A DNA stretch of 50,030 nt. It comes from Pseudomonas viridiflava. GTDB lineage: Bacteria > Pseudomonadota > Gammaproteobacteria > Pseudomonadales > Pseudomonadaceae. Each line of letters begins with the position of its first letter. The first letter of the stretch is position 1. The DNA lies in NCBI RefSeq assembly GCF_900583165.1, contig NZ_UTKY01000112.1:1-50030 (forward strand). Direction: 5' to 3'. A model generated the notes under the pieces. That model was not told the origin of the DNA, did not search any database, and worked only from the letters and a program-made list of their open reading frames with translations. Of this stretch, positions 1-7,147 are shown in pieces. The position numbers and the translations under genes are program-made.

Positions 1-243
1 CCGCTGGCCGAACGCAGGCTTGAATCCGTGGGTAACCCGGCAGGACGCCGGGTTAGCCGCCCCGCGCCATGGATGGCGCGTGGCGGCGGCCCACGGATTC
101 AAGCCTGCGTTCGGGCACACCGAGCCTAAGCGAGGTGCCGAGTGTTGGGACGAGGACCTTTTGGTTACTTTTGGGTCCTTCCAAAAGTGACCCGCTGTAA
201 GAGCGGAACCCTAAGTAGCCGTTACCGCAGCAACGGATATGTA
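1..243. repeat. Structured repeat element with nested inverted repeats
   Basis: Bases 8-32 and 90-114 form a perfect 25-bp inverted repeat. Inside it are two more perfect hairpins: 33-41 with 47-55 (9 bp, 5-base loop), and 63-70 with 73-80 (8 bp, 2-base loop), the latter extended by 56-61 with 82-87. Together they would fold into a three-way junction. Further stems follow at 163-174/181-192 (one wobble pair), 192-196/202-206 and 219-223/232-236. The last part, about 201-243, is related in inverted orientation to 34854-34900, so at least a portion is repeated. The element may start before the window. It looks like a non-coding, MITE-like Pseudomonas repeat; open frames across it are not convincing genes. 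Confidence 0.7.
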
Positions 244-297
244 CACCACCACCACCACCACCACCACCACCACCACCACCACCACCACCACCACCAC
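244..297. repeat. (CAC)18 trinucleotide microsatellite
   Basis: Eighteen uninterrupted CAC units lie directly after the folded repeat and about 65 bases before the cobalamin riboswitch. In one frame they would encode 18 histidines, but that short frame has no ribosome binding site or family resemblance and is not believed to be a gene. Such a tract is prone to slipped-strand length change. Confidence 0.95.
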
Positions 298-362
298 AAC
301 ACCAACCAAAAACCACATCCCAATTGACTCCCCACCAAACCCCATGCTCTCCTACACATCTT

Positions 363-540
363 GTTTCGGGTGCCCTGCAAAGGGTGAAACGGGAAACCGG
401 TACGTCATAGCGATATGACAAGTCCGGTGCTGCCCCCGCAACGGTAAGCGAGCGAAGCGTCAGATCCACTGTGCCTGCAGGGCATGGGAAGGTGATGCTT
501 TATAGACCCAGTGTCCCTCGCAAGCCCGGAGACCGGCCCG
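363..540 (+). promoter_or_regulatory. Cobalamin (B12) riboswitch
   Basis: The core features of the cobalamin aptamer appear in order: a GAAACGGGAA element near 385, the CCCGCAACGGTA segment at about 434-446, a CCACTG block near 465, and the B12 box AGCCCGGAGACCGGCC at 523-538. It precedes a Rho-independent terminator and a cobalt uptake/corrin synthesis operon. This fits the known role: bound adenosylcobalamin favours termination and shuts the operon off. Confidence 0.93.
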
Positions 541-555
541 AAAAAATCAGATAAC

Positions 556-614
556 AAACCCGCGGTGGGCGGGCGCTGTTTAAAACCCTGCGTGCCTGGC
601 TCGCGGGGTTTTTA
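556..614 (+). terminator. Riboswitch expression platform: terminator with alternative pairing
   Basis: Bases 582-592 (AAAACCCTGCG) can pair with 602-611 (CGCGGGGTTT), followed by a T run at 609-613, making an intrinsic terminator. Bases 556-564 (AAACCCGCG) can pair with the same 3' arm apart from one bulge, so an alternative hairpin could compete. The choice between the folds probably carries the B12 signal to the downstream genes. The competing fold is inferred by eye. Confidence 0.72.
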
Positions 615-652
615 TGCGCTCGTTTCACCCTGACACCTGAAAGGGACGCGCC

Positions 653-841
653 ATGTCGATCATCAGCAGCACTTCGCACTCCGCCAGCAACACCAGCACC
701 TTGAGCCAACGCCTGACCGCCGCCATCGGTGCGTCGATCCTCGGCGCGTGCCTGGTGTACTTCGCCGGGTTCTCCCATATCGAGGCGGTGCACAACGCTG
801 CCCACGATACCCGCCACAGCGCCGCGTTCCCGTGCCACTGA
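653..841 (+). CDS. cbtB: Cobalt transporter subunit CbtB
   Basis: This 62-residue protein has one membrane helix at about residues 20-40 (AAIGASILGACLVYFAGF) and a histidine-rich C-terminus (HIEAVHNAAHDTRH...CH) that can bind metal, which is the usual CbtB layout. CbtB is the small partner of CbtA in a predicted B12-regulated cobalt importer of the inner membrane. The start follows an AAGGGA ribosome binding site. It is the first gene after the cobalamin riboswitch, and cbtA follows 11 bases later. Cobalt specificity is inferred from family and context. Confidence 0.9.
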   Translation: MSIISSTSHSASNTSTLSQRLTAAIGASILGACLVYFAGFSHIEAVHNAAHDTRHSAAFPCH

Positions 842-852
842 GACCTGCCGAC

Positions 853-1557
853 ATGATCAAGCGTATTGCGCAAACCGCAGGCTTTACCGGCCTTGCGGCC
901 GCCCTGCTGCTGACCCTGCTGCAAAGCTTTTGGGTCGCCCCGCTGATTTTGCAGGCGGAAACCTTTGAACACGCCCCGGCTGCCACCGAAGTCGCGCATG
1001 AACACACCGCTGGCACCGCCGCCCACACCCACGACGCCGAAGCCTGGGAGCCGGAAGACGGCTGGCAGCGCGTGCTGTCGACCACCGGTGGCAATCTGGT
1101 GGTAGCCGTCGGCTTTGCGCTGATGCTGGCCGGTCTCTACACCCTGCGTGCACCCACCCGCACGGCACAAGGGCTGCTCTGGGGCCTGGCCGGTTACGCA
1201 ACGTTCGTGCTGGCGCCAACGATGGGCCTGCCGCCGGAGCTGCCGGGCACTGCCGCTGCTGATCTGGCCTTGCGTCAGACCTGGTGGATTGGCACTGCCG
1301 CCTCCACTGCAGCCGGTATCGCGCTGATCGTGTTTGGTCGCAACTGGCTGCTTAAAGTGCTGGGCGTGGCGATCCTGGCCGTGCCGCACGTGATCGGCGC
1401 GCCGCAACCTGAAGTGCATTCGATGCTGGCCCCTGAAGCCCTGGAGGCGCAGTTCAAGATCGCGTCGCAGTTGACCAACGTCGCGTTCTGGCTGGCCCTG
1501 GGCCTGATCAGTGCCTGGGTGTTTCGCCGCAACCGTGAGGATCAATACTCGGCATGA
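853..1557 (+). CDS. cbtA: Cobalt transporter subunit CbtA
   Basis: This 234-residue membrane protein has about five or six hydrophobic segments: residues ~8-33, a helix near 80-100, then several to the C-terminus ending near NREDQYSA. A short histidine-containing loop (HEHTAGTAAHTHDAE) lies at about 55-70. Size and layout match the CbtA family, the putative cobalt permease encoded beside CbtB in B12-riboswitch operons. The start at MIKRIAQ is chosen because it lies just after cbtB; the open frame extends further upstream but overlaps cbtB. The stop overlaps the next gene in ATGA, suggesting translational coupling. Confidence 0.9.
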   Translation: MIKRIAQTAGFTGLAAALLLTLLQSFWVAPLILQAETFEHAPAATEVAHEHTAGTAAHTHDAEAWEPEDGWQRVLSTTGGNLVVAVGFALMLAGLYTLRAPTRTAQGLLWGLAGYATFVLAPTMGLPPELPGTAAADLALRQTWWIGTAASTAAGIALIVFGRNWLLKVLGVAILAVPHVIGAPQPEVHSMLAPEALEAQFKIASQLTNVAFWLALGLISAWVFRRNREDQYSA

Positions 1558-1946
1558 CGCGGGTCGTCGGCCTGGGCTGCCAGCGGGGCTGTGATGTTCA
1601 CACCCTGCTGGGCCTGTTTGATGCCGCCCTCGCCGAGGCCGGCATCGAACGCGACAGCATCGCTGCGTTAGCCAGTATCGATTTGAAAAAAGACGAGCCT
1701 GGCATGCTGGCACTGGCCAAGGCGCTGAATCTGCCGCTGCGGTGTTTAAGCGCCGAGCAATTGACCCCCTTTGAACACCGCCTGAGCCACAAATCCGCAG
1801 TCGCCTTCGCCCATACCGGCTGTTACGGCATCGCCGAAAGCGCCGCCCTGGCCCTGGCCGAACACCTCACAGGCAGCCCCGCGCGCCTGCTGATTACCCG
1901 CAAAAAAACCGCCCAGGCCACCTTTGCATTGGCATGCGCGGGCTGA
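1554..1946 (+). CDS. cobE: Cobalamin biosynthesis protein CobE (CbiG C-terminal-like)
   Basis: This 130-residue protein begins MTRVVGLGCQRG and contains ASIDLKKDEPG near residues 40-51, both typical of CobE and of the C-terminal domain of CbiG. CbiG opens the precorrin lactone ring in the anaerobic B12 route; the role of stand-alone CobE in aerobic organisms is less defined. It overlaps cbtA by 4 bases and precedes cobM, so it belongs to the riboswitch-controlled operon. Length is normal for stand-alone CobE. Confidence 0.88.
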   Translation: MTRVVGLGCQRGCDVHTLLGLFDAALAEAGIERDSIAALASIDLKKDEPGMLALAKALNLPLRCLSAEQLTPFEHRLSHKSAVAFAHTGCYGIAESAALALAEHLTGSPARLLITRKKTAQATFALACAG

Positions 1947-2015
1947 AATCCCGATAATCGCCCTTTCCGATCATGAGCAATGTTCATGCTCGCCCGCTTT
2001 TCAACAGGAATCCCC

Positions 2016-2762
2016 ATGACCGTCTACTTCATCGGCGCAGGCCCCGGCGACCCGGAATTGATCACCGTCAAAGGCCAGCGCTTGATCCGCAGTTGCCCGG
2101 TGATCATCTACGCGGGCTCGCTGGTGCCGGCGGCGGTGCTGGAAGGTCATCAGGCCGAACAGCTGGTCAATAGCGCCGAGCTGCATCTGGAGCAGATCAT
2201 TGACCTGATCAAGGCTGCCCACGCCAAGGGCCAGGATGTGGCGCGGGTACATTCGGGCGACCCAAGCTTGTATGGGGCGATTGGCGAGCAGATCCGTCAT
2301 CTGCGTGAATTGGGTATCCCCTTCCAGATCATCCCAGGTGTTACCGCCGTTGCGGCGTGTGCGGCGCTGCTGGAGACAGAACTGACCCTGCCGGATATCG
2401 CCCAGAGCGTGATCCTGACCCGCTATGCGGATAAAACCAGCATGCCGGCCGGTGAGGCTTTCGACAGCCTGGCGCAGCACGGCACTACCATGGCGATTCA
2501 CCTGGGGGTCAATCACCTGGAGAAGATCGTGGCCGAACTGCTGCCGCACTATGGCGCGGATTGCCCGATTGCCGTGGTGCACCGGGCGACGTGGCCGGAT
2601 CAGGATTGGGCGATTGGCACGCTGAGTGATATAGCAGAAAAGGTCGCCGCCAAAGGGTTCCGGCGCACGGCGTTGATTGTGGTGGGTCGGGTGTTGGCGA
2701 GTGACAGTTTCAGTGAGTCATCGCTGTACCGGGCAGGCCATGCGCATCTATATCGACCCTGA
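2016..2762 (+). CDS. cobM: Precorrin-4 C(11)-methyltransferase CobM
   Basis: This 248-residue cytosolic enzyme of the tetrapyrrole methylase family transfers a methyl group from S-adenosylmethionine to C-11 of precorrin-4 in aerobic B12 synthesis. The N-terminal VYFIGAGPGDPELITVKG glycine motif, HSGDPSLYGAIGEQ and IPGVTAVAACAALLETELTLP are family signatures. The start at 2016 follows AGGAA about 7 bases upstream; an earlier in-frame ATG at 1980 is less likely. It is the last gene of the riboswitch operon, separated from cobE by 69 bases, and is followed by a REPIN. Confidence 0.95.
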   Translation: MTVYFIGAGPGDPELITVKGQRLIRSCPVIIYAGSLVPAAVLEGHQAEQLVNSAELHLEQIIDLIKAAHAKGQDVARVHSGDPSLYGAIGEQIRHLRELGIPFQIIPGVTAVAACAALLETELTLPDIAQSVILTRYADKTSMPAGEAFDSLAQHGTTMAIHLGVNHLEKIVAELLPHYGADCPIAVVHRATWPDQDWAIGTLSDIAEKVAAKGFRRTALIVVGRVLASDSFSESSLYRAGHAHLYRP

Positions 2763-2767
2763 ATGTA

Positions 2768-2855
2768 TGTGGGAGGGGGCTTGCCCCCGATGGCGGTATA
2801 CAGCCACAGGTGTATCAACTGACACTCCGTCATCGGGGGCAAGCCCCCTCCCACA
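2768..2855. repeat. REPIN (paired REP elements)
   Basis: Two inverted REP copies begin and end with TGTGGGAGGGGGCTTGCCCC / GGGGCAAGCCCCCTCCCACA and flank a short spacer. This is the most abundant REPIN class in P. fluorescens-type genomes. It lies in the 3' intergenic space between converging cobM and nfuA. Confidence 0.92.
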
Positions 2856-2905
2856 GTTGATCTGCTTTGTTAGATAGATAGCGCAAAGCACTGAAAAACA
2901 AGCAT

Positions 2906-2940
2906 AAAAAAACGGCGCTCACGGGGCGCCGTTTTTTTTG
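2906..2940. terminator. Bidirectional intrinsic terminator between cobM and nfuA
   Basis: AACGGCGC / GCGCCGTT stem with a short loop, preceded by seven A and followed by eight T. It can stop both the cobM operon (plus) and nfuA (minus), which ends 20 bases away. Confidence 0.88.
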
Positions 2941-2959
2941 TTCGCAGTGAACACCTTAC

Positions 2960-3544
2960 TCAGTAGTAGGCGTTTTCTTTCTGCGTGTGGTCGGTTACGT
3001 CGCGTACGCCCTTGAGCTCAGGAACACGTTCCAACAAGGTGCGCTCAATGCCTTCACGCAGGGTCACGTCCGCCTGGCCACAGCCTTGGCAACCACCGCC
3101 GAACTTGAGCACGGCGATGCCGTCATCCACCACGTCGATCAAACTGACCTGGCCGCCATGGCTGGCCAAACCAGGGTTGATCTCGGTTTGCAGGTAGTAG
3201 TTGATGCGCTCGTTCACCGGGCTGTCAGCGTTGACGCTCGGCACCTTGGCGTTGGGCGCCTTGATGGTCAACTGGCCGCCCATACGATCGGTGGCGTAGT
3301 CGACAACCGCATCGTCCAGGAAGGCTTCGCTGAAGTGGTCGATATACGCGGTGAAGCTTTTCAGCCCCAGGGCGGTATCTTCCGGTTTTTCTTCACCGGG
3401 CTTGCAATAGGCAATGCACGTCTCGGCGTATTGGGTGCCAGGCTGGGTGATAAAGACGCGGATACCAATGCCTGGGGTGTTCTGCTTGGACAGCAGATCG
3501 GCCAGGTAATCGTGGGCGGCGTCGGTAATGGTTATGGCAGTCAT
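2960..3544 (-). CDS. nfuA: Fe/S biogenesis protein NfuA
   Basis: This 194-residue protein has an N-terminal A-type-like domain (about 1-95), degenerate in its cysteines, and a C-terminal NifU-like domain (about 105-194) carrying the essential C152-x-x-C155 in FGGGCQGCGQADVTL. NfuA carries [4Fe-4S] clusters to target enzymes, especially under oxidative stress or iron limitation. Length matches the family. It is preceded by GAGGAG close to the start and converges with cobM across a shared terminator. I recall nfuA lying near cti in P. aeruginosa too, though here an acyltransferase gene lies between them. Confidence 0.97.
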   Translation of the reverse strand: MTAITITDAAHDYLADLLSKQNTPGIGIRVFITQPGTQYAETCIAYCKPGEEKPEDTALGLKSFTAYIDHFSEAFLDDAVVDYATDRMGGQLTIKAPNAKVPSVNADSPVNERINYYLQTEINPGLASHGGQVSLIDVVDDGIAVLKFGGGCQGCGQADVTLREGIERTLLERVPELKGVRDVTDHTQKENAYY

Positions 3545-3603
3545 GGAAACTCCTCACAGGCTTGCCGGCAGTTTACGCCAAATCATTACAGAGGTACAAA
3601 GTC

Positions 3604-4626
3604 CTAGTATTTTTGTCGGGATAAAATTGACCGTCCGTCGCCATCGAACCAGCCCTTGAGCAGGCGATAACTGCCCTTTTCCAGCCAGCGGTAGCTGCCC
3701 ATAGCCCCCAGGCCGATAGCGATGACGCACACGGCCAGCACGGCGTAAGGGTTCAGACCATAGCGCTGGGCGACATAACCACCGGCCGACAGCACCAACA
3801 CGTGCAGTAAGTACACCGAGTAGGAGCAATCCCCCAGCACCTTGAGCACCCGGTTGTCAGCAAAGAACCGCTCCAGCGCCATGCACGCCACCACCAGCAC
3901 CGCGCTCGGCAGGCCCCAGGTCAGGGCCCGTGGCGATGCCGGCCAGTGGTAGATCGCCAGCAACGCGGCGGCGATGCCGAGCACGGGCCACCACAATCTG
4001 GGTCGAATCCAGCCTTTGCGGTAGAGCATGCCGATACCGATACCCATCAAAAATTCGATGACGATATCGGAGCGATAAAACGCGCTGATCCAACCAAAAG
4101 AAGTCCAGGTTGCGCAGACGGCGAACAGCAACGCGGCGACCACCAGCAGTCGCCATTGCCGACGAAACAGCAGCGTCCAGGCAAACAGCAGGTAAAACAG
4201 CATTTCGTAGTTCAGCGTCCAACCGACATTGAGGGTCGGATACACGCCGTAACCACCGGGGTTTTCGGAAGGAATAAAGAACAGCGACATCAACACATGG
4301 GCAAGGTCGACACTTTGATCCGGCAACATCGGCCGTGCAACCACCACCAGCAACGCCATCAGCAAGGTGTAGAACCAGTACGCGGGGACGATGCGCAACA
4401 AGCGATACAGCAGGAACCGCCAGGGTGGCAGGTCCTTGTCCTGGGTAGACAAGAAGATGACCAAGCCGCTGATCACGAAAAACACGTCCACGCCCGCGGC
4501 GCCTTTTTCCACAAAAAACCGGCCCAAGGCGCTATCGGCCTTGAAACCGAAAAAAATCTGCATGAAGTGGTGCCCCACCACCGTCCAGGCCGCCAAGGCG
4601 CGCAGTGCCTGTACCGAGATCAACAT
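3604..4626 (-). CDS. Acyltransferase 3 family membrane protein
   Basis: This 340-residue inner-membrane protein has about ten hydrophobic segments. It carries the family N-terminus SVQALRALAAWTVVGHHFMQ, with the RALA block and the histidine pair in GHH expected in the active-site region, and VDVFFVISGLVIFLST around residue 50. Such proteins O-acylate exported sugars, lipids or polysaccharides; the substrate here is unknown. I chose ATG at 4626, with GGAAGGTGGCGAAGG upstream, over a TTG 18 bases earlier. It sits between cti and nfuA on the same strand, 59 bases from nfuA, and may be an insertion relative to P. aeruginosa. No sugar-biosynthesis genes are nearby. Confidence 0.87.
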   Translation of the reverse strand: MLISVQALRALAAWTVVGHHFMQIFFGFKADSALGRFFVEKGAAGVDVFFVISGLVIFLSTQDKDLPPWRFLLYRLLRIVPAYWFYTLLMALLVVVARPMLPDQSVDLAHVLMSLFFIPSENPGGYGVYPTLNVGWTLNYEMLFYLLFAWTLLFRRQWRLLVVAALLFAVCATWTSFGWISAFYRSDIVIEFLMGIGIGMLYRKGWIRPRLWWPVLGIAAALLAIYHWPASPRALTWGLPSAVLVVACMALERFFADNRVLKVLGDCSYSVYLLHVLVLSAGGYVAQRYGLNPYAVLAVCVIAIGLGAMGSYRWLEKGSYRLLKGWFDGDGRSILSRQKY

Positions 4627-4639
4627 CCTTCGCCACCTT

Positions 4640-4664
4640 CCCAACTCACCTACGTGAAGTTGGG
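4640..4664. other. Inverted repeat between cti and the acyltransferase gene
   Basis: CCCAACT at 4640-4646 pairs with AGTTGGG at 4658-4664, and CAC/GTG extends the stem with a bulge. It has no T run on either strand, so it is not a standard terminator. It lies in the minus-strand leader of the acyltransferase gene, just upstream of its ribosome binding site. Confidence 0.4.
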
Positions 4665-4689
4665 ACCATGGCGAACGGTCAAAGGTCGA

Positions 4690-6981
4690 TCAAAGATTCT
4701 CGTAGCGGTTCATATCCAGCACACCCTCTTCCACCGGCGTGGTTTCGTGGATGTACTGCGACAAGTCGTGGAAATACTGCCAGAACAGCGGATGACTGCG
4801 GCGCACGCCCCAACGATCGACAATTTTCTCAAAACGGTCAGCGTCCTTGGCCTGCTCCATTTGCGCCACGAATTCGGGCACCTCACGCGCCGGGATATTG
4901 AACATGAAGTTCGGATAGCTGCTCAGCACGCCAGGGTAAATGGTCACGGTGTCCAGGCCCGGCTGGTAGCGGTAGGCCTCCCCCAGCAGGAACGCCACGT
5001 TACTGTGGGCGCGGTTGCGCAGCATGCTGTAGACCACGCGCTTGCCGCGGGTGGTTTCGATACGCAGCATCGTTGCTTCGGGCAATTGGTCGATGACCTT
5101 GAGCCCAGCCGCTGGCCGCGACGTCAGGCGACTCAAGGCCTGCTCAGCGTCTTGCAGCGCCGGGTCGATGCTATCGCGTGAGCAATAAGCACCGGTGCAG
5201 CGGTTGATCGGGTCCGGGCTGGCATTCAATGCGCCGTAACGGGCAAGCAACTGGTTGGCAAAGTCGCGTTTGGGGTCTTGCGCCTTGAGGTGCAGGCCGG
5301 TGGCCTTGTCATCGTCGATCGCTTCATAGTCCAGCCACAGCTTGAGCTTGCCGCTGTTCTGGTACCAATCATCCATAAAATCTTCGCGACTGTCGGCCGG
5401 CATCAGGCGCAGAAAGTTCTGCTCGGCGCCATTGCGGATCAAGTCGAAGTACAGCCGTGTCTGGGCCTGGTGCGAGACATTGCCGAACACATCGAAGTTG
5501 ACCGCCAGTTGGTAGTAGGTTCGCTCCAGCAGCGGGTAGTCGAACAACCACATCGTTTGCGGCACTTCGCCGATCAGGCCCTTGGTCACCGAGGCACTGT
5601 CGAAGTGACGGAAGATACTCAACAACGCGTTGTCATTGCCGGCCCACAGCGATGACCAGCTCGGCGCTGGCAGGTCCGCATAGTTATCGCGGCGCAGGGC
5701 CTCGTAGGCGTTGCGTTTGTCGCGGTAGGCCAGCCACAGGCTGAGCACGCTGCCCACGTCGTCATTCTGCCCCGGCATCGCCAACAGCGGCGTGGCCTGG
5801 CCGCGATAGCGCGCATCAGTGATGTAGAGGTCGTGGTCCGGGTCCTGGAACAGGGTCCAGAAGTTGTCGCGAATCACGTCCGTGGCGATCTGCCCACGGC
5901 ATACCGGCCCACGAATAAAGGTGCGCACAAAGTACTCGGCGTTATCCAGCATGAACTGGTAACGCGCCTTGGCCGGGATGGCTTCGAACGTCTCGAACGG
6001 GTTAGCGCGACGGCCTGGGCCATAGCCTGGCAAAGCGTCGACCTGCCAGTTGCCGGCGTAGAACAGTTCTTTGATGCGGGCCATCTTCGCGGCGCTGAAC
6101 GGGTAGGTGATGTGGGTTTTATGCACGATCACGCCCTGTACCGGCCACAGGCGGTAGTACACCTGGGTACCTGGGTCGTCATTCGGGCGGCGGGTGGCGA
6201 TCAGGTCGATAGGCTGGCCGCTTGGCGTGCGCGAGCGTACCCACTGGAAGTAATGCCCCGGCTCGCCGTTCTCAAAGTAGATATGAGCCAGGAACAGATG
6301 TTCGAACAACCAACGCGCCACCAGGCTTTCACGTGCGCCGGGCTGGTTGAACAGGTTTTCCCATTGCTGAACTTGCAGCGCTTCCTTGGCACTGGGTGCG
6401 AGCCCCTGTTCATCAATCGGGGCGCCGGAGGCAAGCCAGCGCTGTAGCGTCTGATATTGCTGGTCGGTCAGGCCGGTAACCGCCAGCGGCATGCCCTCCT
6501 TGGGATGGGTGCCGGCGTAGGCGTTGAACTCACCGGGCGTGGTGCACATGTTTTGCCGGTTCAGGCCCAACACAATGTTTTCAGGCAGCTTGGCGTTGGG
6601 TTGCAGAGGGGCGCTGTGGCCCAACTCCAACATGCGCGCCATCAGCGCGGCCTGGCTGCCTTGGGCGTCCAATACTGAATAAAAGCCCTTTTGCTGCCAC
6701 GCCTGCTTGCCAAAGGCGTCATAGAACAAGCGCGTCGTCGGTGCGGCCTGGCTGCGCTCGCCGTCATAGACCGGCATTTTACTTGCGCCACGGGCAGCAC
6801 CCTCGGCGCTGCCCAGGTTGAGCTGGCAGGCGGAGTCGTAGCAGGCATGGCAGGCCACGCACTTCTCGGTAAAGATCGGTTGGATGTCGCGGGTATAAGA
6901 GAGCCCAGGGACGGAGTCTTGTGCCTGTGCAGTACTGGCGATCAAGGCCAGGACGGCGCTGATGATGAGGCGAAGTGACAT
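4690..6981 (-). CDS. cti: Fatty acid cis/trans isomerase Cti
   Basis: This 763-residue periplasmic enzyme converts cis unsaturated membrane fatty acids to trans without changing double-bond position, a rapid Pseudomonas response to solvents and heat. A signal peptide covers residues 1-20 (cleavage after AQA). The haem-binding CVACH motif is at residues 41-45, shortly after SYTRDIQPIFTEK. Length is normal for Cti. It is transcribed away from metH. In P. aeruginosa, as I recall, the tse1/tsi1 type VI effector pair lies between metH and cti; here the 5' ends are only 166 bases apart and no such pair is present. Confidence 0.97.
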   Translation of the reverse strand: MSLRLIISAVLALIASTAQAQDSVPGLSYTRDIQPIFTEKCVACHACYDSACQLNLGSAEGAARGASKMPVYDGERSQAAPTTRLFYDAFGKQAWQQKGFYSVLDAQGSQAALMARMLELGHSAPLQPNAKLPENIVLGLNRQNMCTTPGEFNAYAGTHPKEGMPLAVTGLTDQQYQTLQRWLASGAPIDEQGLAPSAKEALQVQQWENLFNQPGARESLVARWLFEHLFLAHIYFENGEPGHYFQWVRSRTPSGQPIDLIATRRPNDDPGTQVYYRLWPVQGVIVHKTHITYPFSAAKMARIKELFYAGNWQVDALPGYGPGRRANPFETFEAIPAKARYQFMLDNAEYFVRTFIRGPVCRGQIATDVIRDNFWTLFQDPDHDLYITDARYRGQATPLLAMPGQNDDVGSVLSLWLAYRDKRNAYEALRRDNYADLPAPSWSSLWAGNDNALLSIFRHFDSASVTKGLIGEVPQTMWLFDYPLLERTYYQLAVNFDVFGNVSHQAQTRLYFDLIRNGAEQNFLRLMPADSREDFMDDWYQNSGKLKLWLDYEAIDDDKATGLHLKAQDPKRDFANQLLARYGALNASPDPINRCTGAYCSRDSIDPALQDAEQALSRLTSRPAAGLKVIDQLPEATMLRIETTRGKRVVYSMLRNRAHSNVAFLLGEAYRYQPGLDTVTIYPGVLSSYPNFMFNIPAREVPEFVAQMEQAKDADRFEKIVDRWGVRRSHPLFWQYFHDLSQYIHETTPVEEGVLDMNRYENL

Positions 6982-7147
6982 GTATCCGGTCCCGATTCAA
7001 GGCGTGCGCTGAAAATTTGCCGGTGATTCTACCGGGCCATACCTGCGAGCAACATGAACGATATTCATGCAAAACCTGCACATGCTCTAAATCGGCACAG
7101 GTTTGTTATGATTCACGCCCTCCGAAATGCCTGACCAGAGTAGTCCC

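Noticed and set aside
142..327. Short open frame with 18 consecutive histidines
   Set aside because: The histidines come from the CAC microsatellite. There is no ribosome binding site, the rest is repeat-element sequence, and both neighbours are non-coding structures.
7081..7147. B12 or SAM riboswitch upstream of metH
   Set aside because: The 166-base gap lacks the B12 box and any recognisable aptamer core. Only a TATGAT -10-like hexamer near 7107 is visible, without a matching -35.
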